Shown here: piece by piece, positions 1-6,989 of the stretch
How the letters are laid out: every line of letters starts with the position of its first letter
Numbering within the stretch: the stretch's first letter is position 1
From: an uncultured Collinsella sp.
GTDB taxonomy: Bacteria > Actinomycetota > Coriobacteriia > Coriobacteriales > Coriobacteriaceae
DNA length: 14,937 bases
NCBI GenBank assembly: GCA_902494715.1
Contig: CABUUJ010000052.1
Span: 1-14,937 of the forward strand
Direction: 5' to 3'
Made by a program: the position numbers and the translations under genes
The notes under the pieces: generated by a model
What the model saw: the letters and a program-made list of their open reading frames with translations, nothing else
The model's database searches: none
What the model was told of the DNA's origin: nothing

Positions 1-26
1 CTATGGCACTTCAACATCATTGTCGC

Positions 27-67
27 AGCCCCGACCCGCGGTCACGAGCGGGGGCTCCTATCTTTTT
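27..67 (+). terminator. Possible terminator of a gene left of the window
   Basis: An imperfect GC-rich hairpin (AGCCCC at 27-32 against GGGGCT at 51-56, with further CGC/GCG pairing inside) is followed by a T-rich run at 61-67. This fits a Rho-independent terminator reading rightwards for a gene outside the window. The stem has a bulge, so confidence is modest. Positions 68-131 hold nothing I can identify. Confidence 0.35.
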
Positions 68-131
68 AGTGCCCTCGGATTGGGTCATAGTGTCTGTCGT
101 TGCCAAGACACCGGCGTTGCCTTGGTCGCAA

Positions 132-202
132 GTAGTCATTGGGGACGCTCTTTAATGACTAGTCGTTTAAGAACGCCCCTTAAGAATGACCCCAATGACT
201 AC
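132..202. repeat. Palindromic intergenic repeat made of two facing hairpin modules
   Basis: The outer 13 bases are a perfect inverted repeat: GTAGTCATTGGGG at 132-144 and CCCCAATGACTAC at 190-202. Inside the left half is a smaller hairpin, TAGTCATT / AATGACTA at 133-140 and 153-160. The right half, read on the minus strand, carries CGTTCTTAAACGACT, which recurs in the hairpin at 14680-14714. The architecture (nested short palindromes, non-coding, close to a terminator) fits a REP-like or MITE-like element; its function is unknown. Confidence 0.6.
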
Positions 203-206
203 ACTC

Positions 207-247
207 AAAAACGGCGCCCGCCGGCGATGTTGCCGGCGGGCGCCGTT
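207..247 (-). terminator. Rho-independent terminator of the galK-galT operon
   Basis: A perfect 16-bp GC-rich stem (210-225 with 232-247) and 6-nt loop lie 46 bases beyond the galT stop codon. On the minus strand the stem is followed by TTTT, complementary to the A run at 207-210. This is a strong intrinsic terminator for galT. Confidence 0.85.
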
Positions 248-293
248 GTCGTGTAGACGCTATTTGTTGAGTGCGTGTGTTCGAGCTTGCATG

Positions 294-1922
294 CTATAAC
301 GAGTCGATAAAGCGCTGTTGGGCGGTGCGTCCTGCCTCGTCCCATTTAAAGACGCCGGCGTTGTCGAGCACGTGGCCAAACACCACGCCGACCTCCTCGT
401 GCAGGATGTCGATGGCGTTTTCGGCCGTAAGCTCGTCGGCGCGGCGGGCAAAGACGTCCTCGGCCCATGCGGCGTGGCTACGGCATAGATCATCGCCCTC
501 GAGCGCACCGGCAAGGTCGTAGCTGGCATCGGCCTTGGCCGCTAGCAAGTGCTCGCGGACAGCGCCGAGCTCGGGAACCAGGCGCGGCGGAAGAATGGCC
601 AGGCCCATGACCTCGATCAGGCCGATGTTCTCCTTCTTAATATGGTGGTACTCGGCATGCGGGTGGAAAACGCCCAGCGGATGCTCGCCGGTCGTGATGT
701 TGCAGCGAAGCGCCAGGTAGGCCTCGTAGATCTCGCCGCCGGCGTTGCCGCGGGAGTCGACGCGGCGGATGACGGGCGTCACGGTGTTGTGCGCTACGCC
801 GTCGGCTGTGTGCGCGATGACGCCCACCGACTCATCGGTCCACTCGCGCCAAGCGAGGATGATCTTCTCGGCGGCGTCGAGCAGCTGGGCGCGGTCGTGC
901 GAGCGCAGTCGCAGCACCGAAAGCGGCCACTGCAACACGGTACCGCTGACTTGGTCAAAGCCAGGCACGCTAAACTGCGAGACCTCGGTGGCATGCATCA
1001 TTGGGAACTCGTGCGCGCCGCCCTGGAAGTGGTCGTGCGACAGAATCGAGCCGCCTACGATGGGCAGGTCGGCGTTGGAGCCAATAAAGTAGTGCGGGAA
1101 CAGGTCGACAAAGTCGAGCAGGCAGGTCAGCCCCTTGCGGTCGACGTGCATCGGACGATGCTCAGAGCTCATGGCAATGCAGTGCTCGTTAAAGTACGCA
1201 TACGGGCTGTACTGGAAGCCCCAGCGCTCGCCGTTGAGCTGAATGGGGATAACGCGCAGATTCTGGCGGGCGGGGTGAGCGCCGCCGTCGGCTGCGGCAG
1301 AGCGTCCGGGATAGCCCTCGTTTTCGATGCAGAGCTGGCAGGCGGGATACTTATCTCCCGTGTTCTTTGCAACGCCGGCCGCGGCAATGTCACGCGGGTC
1401 CTTCTCGGGCTTCGACAGGTTGATAGTGATCTCGAGGTCGCCCCAGTTGGTGGAGGTGCTCCATTTGATGTTGCGCGCGATGGCGGCGCGGCGCACGTAG
1501 CCGGCGTCGCAGCACAGGCCGTAGAACCAGTCGGTCGCGGCGCGGGGCTCGTCGACGCCCATGCGGCCGTTGAATTCCTCGTTTACAATCGAAGGCCTCG
1601 GCATCAGCACGCCCATGATGCGCATGGCGATGCGGTCGCGGCCCGATGCCGTGTCCTCGGCGGCACCGTTGGCGACGGCGGCCTCGGAAAGCGCGGCAAG
1701 CGTGCCCTCCAGGTCAAAATCGGGGAGCGTATCGGGGTGCAAGAGCGAAATCTTCTCGGTCTTGAGCGCCCAGGTCATGTCGAGTGCGGGGCCTGTGGCG
1801 CCGATGCACTCCAGAATGGTGTTGTATGCCCAGATGCGATCGTCCTGTCCGATCATCGATCGGTGGATAGCGTACTCGATCAGGTTCTGCGCGGCCTCGC
1901 GCACGTCAGTCATTACATCCAT
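294..1922 (-). CDS. galT: UDP-glucose--hexose-1-phosphate uridylyltransferase (class II GalT)
   Basis: This cytoplasmic Leloir enzyme exchanges UMP between UDP-glucose and galactose-1-phosphate. The 542-residue protein matches the longer GalT class of Gram-positive bacteria. It has a CxxC motif at about 195-198 in CQLCIENEGYPGR. The active-site H-x-H-x-Q motif is HDHFQ at 296-300, in which the second His is the expected uridylylated nucleophile. A conserved C-terminal block (about residues 414-438) contains GVFHPHAEYHHIKKENIGLIE. The start ATG lies inside the last codons of galK, overlapping it by 10 bases, with an AGGGGG-like ribosome site about 10 bases upstream. A second in-frame ATG at 1913 shares a base with the galK stop (TAATG). 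Either start implies translational coupling to galK. Assignment is confident; only the exact start is uncertain. Confidence 0.93.
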   Translation of the reverse strand: MDVMTDVREAAQNLIEYAIHRSMIGQDDRIWAYNTILECIGATGPALDMTWALKTEKISLLHPDTLPDFDLEGTLAALSEAAVANGAAEDTASGRDRIAMRIMGVLMPRPSIVNEEFNGRMGVDEPRAATDWFYGLCCDAGYVRRAAIARNIKWSTSTNWGDLEITINLSKPEKDPRDIAAAGVAKNTGDKYPACQLCIENEGYPGRSAAADGGAHPARQNLRVIPIQLNGERWGFQYSPYAYFNEHCIAMSSEHRPMHVDRKGLTCLLDFVDLFPHYFIGSNADLPIVGGSILSHDHFQGGAHEFPMMHATEVSQFSVPGFDQVSGTVLQWPLSVLRLRSHDRAQLLDAAEKIILAWREWTDESVGVIAHTADGVAHNTVTPVIRRVDSRGNAGGEIYEAYLALRCNITTGEHPLGVFHPHAEYHHIKKENIGLIEVMGLAILPPRLVPELGAVREHLLAAKADASYDLAGALEGDDLCRSHAAWAEDVFARRADELTAENAIDILHEEVGVVFGHVLDNAGVFKWDEAGRTAQQRFIDSL

Positions 1923-3118
1923 GCCGCGTAAGCCCCCTTGTCAGAAATTGCGTAGTGGCGGGCAGAGCCCTCGCCCAGCCAGCCGTTCATCTTGGTGATA
2001 AAGGTGTCGACCAGGTCGAGCGGCACGAAGGCCTGGATGGTGCCACCAAAGCCGCCACCGTGGATACGGACGGCGCCACGGCCATCGAGCACGTGCTCGG
2101 CCAGTGCCAGGGCATACATCGAGGGCTGCTCGGAGCCCAGCTTGGCAACGACATTCTGTAGGTACATGGCAGAGCTGGCGCCGGACTCGCGCGTCAGGAC
2201 CAGGAACTGATCGATGTCGCCGGCGTTCAGGGCAGCCCAGCGCTTATCGACCAGGCCGTTTTCGTACCAGTAGTGAACGGCGCGCAGGCAGGCGCGGTCG
2301 CCCAGCTTGGCGCGCAGCTCGGGGAGCTTGGCGTCAAAGTCCGCCACGTTTACCTCGCACAGGCGTGCCTTGCCAAACTCGGCAGCGACGTCCTGCATCT
2401 CGCGCGGAACGGCGGCGTAGTCGTCGGTAGCTGCCACATGGTCGGCGCCAACCTTAACGAGCACGAGCGCATAACCGTGATCCTCAAAATTGAGCTCGAG
2501 CTTCTGGGTTTTAGGCTGAGCCTGGTCCTCAAAGTCCATGTAGGCAAGGCCGCCCAGGCACACAGCGGCCTGGTCCATCAGACCGCAGGGCTTGCCGTAA
2601 TAGTTGTTCTCGGTGCGCTGGCTCATCTGGGCGAGCGCGACGGGCTCGATGGCGGGTGCTCCCCAGAGCGTCTCCATGGCGCGACCGTATGCCGCCTCGA
2701 CAGCAGCGGAGCTGGAAAGGCCGCCGCCCGAGGGGACAGAGCAGGTGAAGGCGAAGTCGAAGCCCTGGGGCTCAACGCCCAGAGCAGCGATTTCGTGGGC
2801 CATGCCGCGGACGAGGCTCGCGGACGTGCCCTTCTCGGACTCCTGAACGTCTAGCGTGTCGAGCGCGATTTCAAACGTGGGATAGCCCTCGTCGGCTACG
2901 CGAACCTTGTTGGAATCGGTTGCCACGGCGATGCCGTCGACGGCGACATCGAGCGAGCCGGCGATAACGTGGCCGCCCTCGTGGTCGGTGTGGTTGCCAC
3001 TGATCTCGGAACGGCCGGGCGCGTGCACATAGAGCACCTGGCGGTCGCCGATGGGGCCAAACTCCTCCTCAAACAGTTTGGTGAGCGTGGCGAATGTCTT
3101 TTCGTCGGGGGTGGTCAT
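1913..3118 (-). CDS. galK: Galactokinase (GHMP kinase family), variant signature
   Basis: It phosphorylates galactose to galactose-1-phosphate with ATP, feeding the overlapping galT. The 401-residue length is usual for GalK. All three GHMP-kinase motifs are present: the N-terminal sugar-binding motif at 35-49 (GRSEISGNHTDHEGG), the phosphate-binding loop VPSGGGLSSSAA at about 118-129, and the C-terminal GGGFGG at 354-359. The likely catalytic base is D182 in GLMDQ, and R36 matches the conserved arginine. Motif 1 departs from the classical G-E-H-T-D-Y: here it is G-N-H-T-D-H. The start at 3118 has AAGGAAAGGA just upstream on the minus strand. It is the first gene of a two-gene operon and is probably controlled by the divergent LacI-family protein through the operator-like sites at 3159-3176 and 3227-3244. 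Confidence 0.9.
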   Translation of the reverse strand: MTTPDEKTFATLTKLFEEEFGPIGDRQVLYVHAPGRSEISGNHTDHEGGHVIAGSLDVAVDGIAVATDSNKVRVADEGYPTFEIALDTLDVQESEKGTSASLVRGMAHEIAALGVEPQGFDFAFTCSVPSGGGLSSSAAVEAAYGRAMETLWGAPAIEPVALAQMSQRTENNYYGKPCGLMDQAAVCLGGLAYMDFEDQAQPKTQKLELNFEDHGYALVLVKVGADHVAATDDYAAVPREMQDVAAEFGKARLCEVNVADFDAKLPELRAKLGDRACLRAVHYWYENGLVDKRWAALNAGDIDQFLVLTRESGASSAMYLQNVVAKLGSEQPSMYALALAEHVLDGRGAVRIHGGGFGGTIQAFVPLDLVDTFITKMNGWLGEGSARHYAISDKGAYAAWM

Positions 3119-3158
3119 GGGAGTCCTTTCCTTGGCGCGCCCGGGTGGGTTTTGCGTC

Positions 3159-3176
3159 GTTATGAGTACGTTAACA
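3159..3176. promoter_or_regulatory. Putative LacI-family operator, site 1 (galK side)
   Basis: GTTATGAGTACGTTAACA is the exact reverse complement of site 2 at 3227-3244. The shared core GAGTACGTTAACA occurs three times in this one intergenic region and has the central CG typical of LacI-family operators. It lies 41 bases upstream of the galK start, where binding could block galK transcription. Confidence 0.65.
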
Positions 3177-3226
3177 ACTTAAAGCGGCATGAACCAAGTG
3201 TTCACGATACCGCACGTTACGGGCTA

Positions 3227-3244
3227 TGTTAACGTACTCATAAC
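3227..3244. promoter_or_regulatory. Putative LacI-family operator, site 2
   Basis: TGTTAACGTACTCATAAC is a perfect 18-bp inverted copy of site 1, with centres 68 bp apart. Two identical facing sites in a divergent promoter region fit cooperative or looping repression by the adjacent regulator. Confidence 0.65.
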
Positions 3245-3350
3245 ACATCGCTTGTCACTTTTTGAGAATCTGGTAATCGGTAGAAATTCAGCCGTGAACG
3301 GTACTGCCGTATGGACTTATAAAGCAGAAGAGATGCAGATAGAAAAAGTA

Positions 3351-3363
3351 GAGTACGTTAACA
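3351..3363. promoter_or_regulatory. Putative LacI-family operator, site 3 (regulator side)
   Basis: GAGTACGTTAACA repeats the core of sites 1 and 2, in the orientation of site 1. It lies about 95 bases before the GTG start of the regulator gene and would suit autoregulation. A TATAAA at 3319-3324 just upstream is a possible -10 box for the regulator, but no convincing -35 box goes with it. Confidence 0.55.
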
Positions 3364-3456
3364 TGCGTCCGACGATAGCGGGCCTCGGCGCGGGATGTAT
3401 TTCTGCCCGGGCCGGCATTCACGCTATTCAGATCTCGCAAGGGTGAAGGTGATCCT

Positions 3457-4488
3457 GTGGCAAGGCGCCCGTCCAACGATACCAGTTCGCGTCCGGTCTC
3501 CATGGCCGACGTCGCCCGCGCTGCCGGCGTTTCGCAGCAGACGGTTTCGCGCGTCGCCAACGGCTTGCCTAACGTTAACGAGCAGACGCGCCAGCGCGTA
3601 CAGGCCGCTATGCAAAAGCTCGGCTTTCGTCCGAGTTATGCCGGTCGCTCGCTGCGCGACGGCCGTTATCATTCGGTCGGCCTGTGCGTCAACGATGTCA
3701 CCAAGTTCGGCAACCTCTCAATGATCGACGGCATCGCCAGCGCTGCTCGCGAGCATAATTGCGCCATCACGCTGGTCGAGATGTCCAAGACCGAGGAGTT
3801 TTCGCTTGCCGAGGCCACGCGTCGTATGGCCGCATTGCCGGTGGACGGCATCATCATCGGTATGAGTCGCATGGCGCCCGATTTTGAGACGTTTGATCCA
3901 CTGCCGGGCATTGGCACGGTCATCGTTACCATGTACGCGCACCCGCGGGTGACCACGGTCGATTCCGACCATTACGGCTGCTCGCTATTGCTTATGGATC
4001 ACCTGTTTGAGCTAGGGCACGAGCAGATTCGCTATATTGGCGGCCCGTCATTCTCGGTCGACGAGCAATTTCGTCGCGCCGGTTGGCAGGATGCACTCGA
4101 GCGTAAACACATCGAGCCGGCAGAGCCGCTCGAGGGCGACTGGTCTGCCAACAGCGGCTACGAGGCCGGCAGGTACCTGGCCGAGCACGATCGCACCATG
4201 ACGGCGATTTACGCGGCAAACGACCAGATGGCAAATGGTGCGATTGCAGCGCTGCGCGATAGCGGTCTGCGCGTGCCCGAGGACGTGAGCGTGGTGGGCG
4301 TCGACGATTCGCTCGATGATTTTGTGGCACACAACGAGCTCACGACCGTTCGATTCGATTTGCATCAGCGTGGACGCGAGGTGTTCGAGCACGCGGTTCC
4401 CAAGGCGGGGGCAACGGACAAAACCGTTGCCATTCGTATTCCCGGCCAGCTCATTATTCGACATAGCACGGCGATACTGCGCGCATAG
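3457..4488 (+). CDS. LacI-family transcriptional regulator, probable galactose repressor
   Basis: A sugar-responsive DNA-binding repressor of 343 residues, the usual LacI/GalR length. The N-terminal helix-turn-helix covers about residues 14-45 (SMADVARAAGVSQQTVSRV), followed by the hinge-helix region at about 55-68. The rest is a periplasmic-binding-protein-like sensor domain, including the typical D(D/E)x-(F/V) end block VSVVGVDDS. The recognition helix has QQT where E. coli LacI has YQT. The start is GTG at 3457 with GAAGGTGA about 6 bases upstream. It is divergent from galK-galT, and three identical motifs lie between them, so galactose-operon control plus autoregulation is the most economical reading. 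The effector sugar cannot be read from sequence. Confidence 0.88.
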   Translation: MARRPSNDTSSRPVSMADVARAAGVSQQTVSRVANGLPNVNEQTRQRVQAAMQKLGFRPSYAGRSLRDGRYHSVGLCVNDVTKFGNLSMIDGIASAAREHNCAITLVEMSKTEEFSLAEATRRMAALPVDGIIIGMSRMAPDFETFDPLPGIGTVIVTMYAHPRVTTVDSDHYGCSLLLMDHLFELGHEQIRYIGGPSFSVDEQFRRAGWQDALERKHIEPAEPLEGDWSANSGYEAGRYLAEHDRTMTAIYAANDQMANGAIAALRDSGLRVPEDVSVVGVDDSLDDFVAHNELTTVRFDLHQRGREVFEHAVPKAGATDKTVAIRIPGQLIIRHSTAILRA

Positions 4489-4571
4489 TTTGTGCAGGTC
4501 AACGGCAGTATATTCCGCCTCAATTACAATCGGTAAGGATGCTGACGGATAGCCGTGGCTATGAAGGCGAG

Positions 4572-4601
4572 TGTTATGATAGACGGGTTCTTTTGTCTAT
4601 C
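4572..4601 (+). promoter_or_regulatory. Extended -10 promoter with overlapping dyad, upstream of the flavodiiron gene
   Basis: TGTTATGAT at 4572-4580 is an extended -10 element (TGn plus TATGAT); no good -35 box is visible. A perfect dyad overlaps it: GATAGAC at 4578-4584 and GTCTATC at 4595-4601, with a 10-base spacer. The dyad covers the -10 end and the expected transcription start, and finishes just before the ribosome site AGGAGG at 4603-4608. It could be a repressor site or a 5' hairpin. The rest of 4489-4617 shows nothing else. Confidence 0.45.
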
Positions 4602-4617
4602 TAGGAGGCTTTGCCTG

Positions 4618-5778
4618 ATGGAGATCACCAAGGATATCCGCTACATTGGCGTTAACGATCACGACATTGACCTGTTCGAGGGCCAGTACGATGTGTCCGA
4701 GAACGGCATGGCATACAACAGCTACGTTATCTTGGGCGAAAAGATCGCTGTCGCCGATTCAGTCGACGGCGGTTTTGTTGACGAGTGGCTCGGCAACCTC
4801 GAGGCCGTGCTCGATGGCCGCACGCCCGACTACCTGATCGTCCATCACATGGAGCCCGATCACTCCGCCGGCATCGCCGCCTTTATGGAGCGCTATCCCC
4901 AGGCGCAGATTGTTGCCAGCATGGGCGCCTTCCGTATGATGGTCAACTACTTTGGCACCGACTTCCCCGAGCGCAAGATGGTCGTCAAAGATGGCGACGT
5001 GCTCGACCTGGGCGGCCACAGCCTAACCTTTGTCGGTGCCCCCAATGTTCACTGGCCCGAGGTGCTCTTCTCCTACGAGTCCACCGACAAGGTGCTCTTT
5101 AGTGCCGACGGTTTTGGCAAGTTTGGCGCCAACGACATCGAGGATCCCGAGGGCTGGGCTTGCGAAGCGCGCCGTTACTACTTTGGCATCGTCGGTAAGT
5201 TCGGCAAGTTCGTGCAGGCCGTCCTCAAGAAGGCCGCCGACCTGGACATCCAGATTATCTGCCCGCTCCACGGCCCCGTGCTGACTGAGAACCTGGGCTA
5301 CTACCTCGACACCTATAACACCTGGTCGAGCTATCAGCCCGAGGACGAGGGTATCACGATTGCCTATGCGAGCGTGTACGGGCATCTGAAGGCTGCCGTC
5401 GAGGAGCTCGCATCTGCGCTTGAGGCTCGCGGCCAGAAGGTCTCCGTCTTTGACCTGGCTCGTGACGACATGGCCGAGGCCGTTGAGGATGCGTTCCGCT
5501 ACGACCGTCTGGTGCTCGCCTCCATCACCTATCAGGGCGAGATCTTCCCGTGCATGAGCACCTTCATCCATACGCTCGCCGAGCACGCCTACCAGAACCG
5601 TACGGTGGCGCTCGTCGAGGCCGGCTCTTGGGCACCCGCGGCTGCCAAGGTTATGACCAAGGAGCTCGAGGGCATGAAGGACATCACCCTGACGCAGAAC
5701 AAGGTGACTGTGCTGGGCTCGCTCAACGAAGCCTCGCGCGCCCAGATCGAGGCCCTCGCCGACGAGCTGTCCAAGTAG
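4618..5778 (+). CDS. fprA: FprA-family A-type flavoprotein (flavodiiron O2/NO reductase)
   Basis: This cytoplasmic enzyme reduces O2 to water or NO to N2O, protecting anaerobes. The 386-residue protein has the two-domain core. The metallo-beta-lactamase-like domain (about 1-240) carries every expected diiron ligand: H77, E79 and D81 in HHMEPDH, H145 in NVHWPE, D164 in SADGFG and H218 in CPLHGP. The flavodoxin domain follows (about 247-386), with an FMN phosphate loop YASVYGH at 250-256. There is no C-terminal rubredoxin or flavin reductase domain, so a separate electron donor is needed. The ATG at 4618 is chosen because AGGAGG lies 9 bases upstream; the open frame extends to 4555 but that part has no ribosome site and contains the promoter. 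It is monocistronic, ending at the terminator at 5811-5851. O2 versus NO preference cannot be decided here. Confidence 0.9.
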   Translation: MEITKDIRYIGVNDHDIDLFEGQYDVSENGMAYNSYVILGEKIAVADSVDGGFVDEWLGNLEAVLDGRTPDYLIVHHMEPDHSAGIAAFMERYPQAQIVASMGAFRMMVNYFGTDFPERKMVVKDGDVLDLGGHSLTFVGAPNVHWPEVLFSYESTDKVLFSADGFGKFGANDIEDPEGWACEARRYYFGIVGKFGKFVQAVLKKAADLDIQIICPLHGPVLTENLGYYLDTYNTWSSYQPEDEGITIAYASVYGHLKAAVEELASALEARGQKVSVFDLARDDMAEAVEDAFRYDRLVLASITYQGEIFPCMSTFIHTLAEHAYQNRTVALVEAGSWAPAAAKVMTKELEGMKDITLTQNKVTVLGSLNEASRAQIEALADELSK

Positions 5779-5810
5779 CGACACGCTCACTTTTGACGCT
5801 CAGCCATCAC

Positions 5811-5851
5811 AACCACCACAAAGGGGACAGGCACTTTGTGGTGGTTTTTAT
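5811..5851 (+). terminator. Rho-independent terminator of fprA
   Basis: A perfect 13-bp stem AACCACCACAAAG / CTTTGTGGTGGTT (5811-5823 with 5834-5846) with a 10-nt loop is followed by a T-rich tail. It sits 32 bases after the fprA stop and immediately before the end of the convergent DeoR-family gene. The tail on the minus side is poor in T, so it mainly serves fprA. Confidence 0.88.
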
Positions 5852-6655
5852 TTAGTTGGCGGCGATGATGAGTGCTGGACGTGCGCCGTCGGCGGTCTTG
5901 GCGATTGAGGTGGCGACGGCGCCTTCGGAGTCTCGGTCCATCACGATGGCGTCGACATCGGTCAGCTCGGCAAAGCGGTACATGCCGCGTCCGTTAACCT
6001 TGCTGGCGTCCATGAGGGCGACGCTTTGATGGGCCGCGGCGATCATAGCCGTTTTAGTCTCGGCCATCTGGGGAAAGTCGGTCGTAAAGCCGCAGCTGGA
6101 GACAAAGGCGCCGGGGCACATGACGGCAAGATCGGCGTGGACCATTTGGAGCGCCTGCATGGTAAGTGGGCCGTACAGATAGCGATGACCTTTGCGCAGC
6201 GCCCCGCCCAGCATGACGACATCGACCGAGGGCATGCTTTCGTCGATGTAATCGGCGATGGTAATGTCGGCCGTGATAACGGTGATGCCGTCGCGCTGAT
6301 CGAGGAGCCGGACGAACTCGAGCGCCGTGGTGCCCGAGTCAACGAGCAGCGTGTCGCCGTCATTGACGAGCTCGATGGCGCTTTGCGCGATGGCCTGCTT
6401 GGCGGCGACGTTGACATTGATGCGGCGATCCTGCGTGGAAACAGTCAGACGCTTGTGGAGCGATACGGCGCCACCATGCGTGCGACGCAGCTTGCCTGCT
6501 TCGGCGAGCGCGTCCAGGTCGGCGCGGGCGGTAACGGAGGACACGCCAAAGGTCTGGGCGATTTCTGCTACCTGCACCGAGGCGTTATGATCGAGCATTT
6601 CCATAATGGCGGTACGGCGTTCGTCGGCAAAAGCACGGTTGGTGGCTTGGGCCAT
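5852..6655 (-). CDS. DeoR/GlpR-family transcriptional repressor
   Basis: A sugar-phosphate-responsive repressor of 267 residues. The N-terminal DeoR helix-turn-helix (about residues 12-66) reads RRTAIMEML...VQVAEIAQTFGVSSVTARADLDAL...RRTHGGAV, the family signature. The C-terminal DeoR sensor domain has the ligand-binding style motifs LLVDSGTTALEF and VMLGGALRKGHR. The ATG at 6655 is preferred because GGAG lies 5 bases upstream. An in-frame ATG at 6712 would add 19 residues with no ribosome site and a non-family leader. It is divergent from the aldolase gene at 6990, the usual place for a regulator of its neighbour, so it probably controls that gene and itself. The effector is unknown, perhaps a ketose phosphate. 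Confidence 0.87.
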   Translation of the reverse strand: MAQATNRAFADERRTAIMEMLDHNASVQVAEIAQTFGVSSVTARADLDALAEAGKLRRTHGGAVSLHKRLTVSTQDRRINVNVAAKQAIAQSAIELVNDGDTLLVDSGTTALEFVRLLDQRDGITVITADITIADYIDESMPSVDVVMLGGALRKGHRYLYGPLTMQALQMVHADLAVMCPGAFVSSCGFTTDFPQMAETKTAMIAAAHQSVALMDASKVNGRGMYRFAELTDVDAIVMDRDSEGAVATSIAKTADGARPALIIAAN

Positions 6656-6700
6656 GCTTGCTCCATTCTCGGCTAAATTTGCAGGAATTGTGTTGACTCT

Positions 6701-6720
6701 ATTTTCGTTCATTTTCTTTT
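6701..6720. promoter_or_regulatory. Candidate DeoR operator: tandem 10-bp direct repeat
   Basis: ATTTTCGTTC followed directly by ATTTTCTTTT forms a tandem with a 10-bp period, one helical turn, like the TTTCG-rich direct repeats of some DeoR/GlpR operators. It is upstream of the preferred start at 6655. The rest of the 334-base region 6656-6989 is unusually AT-rich at 6700-6850. It also has a small dyad CTTTT-CTAT-AAAAG at 6751-6764 and a possible -10 box TACAAT near 6899-6904, without a convincing -35. Confidence 0.3.
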
Positions 6721-6989
6721 TGAGTAAGAAAACACCTTTCGATTACTTATCTTTTCTATAAAAGAAAGACGCTCAACGCCCAAAATTCAATATCGAACAC
6801 GCCCACTCGGCTCCAATTCCTTCCGTTTACTTTTCAAAAACGACGGTATTGACCTGCATGGGCTCAATATCTCGCACGTGCAAAGACGCTGAATTTCATA
6901 CAATGAGCGCAGTAAAACGCAAGGTAAAACGCCTTGTGAACAACTACGCCCGATGTCCAGATGCGGGCGAGGGAGAGGAGCAAACGCTC

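Noticed and set aside
549..1931. Long plus-strand open frame of 460 codons opposite galT
   Set aside because: It is the mirror of a well-supported GalT gene; GC-rich third positions keep the antisense frame open. The peptide shows no recognisable domain.
4555..4617. In-frame upstream extension of the flavodiiron protein
   Set aside because: AGGAGG precedes the ATG at 4618, the extension covers the promoter, and family members begin near this ATG.
6849..6989. In-frame upstream extension of the aldolase (47 codons)
   Set aside because: It has no ribosome site and no family similarity, and the ATG at 6990 directly follows GAGAGGAG at the normal family N-terminus.
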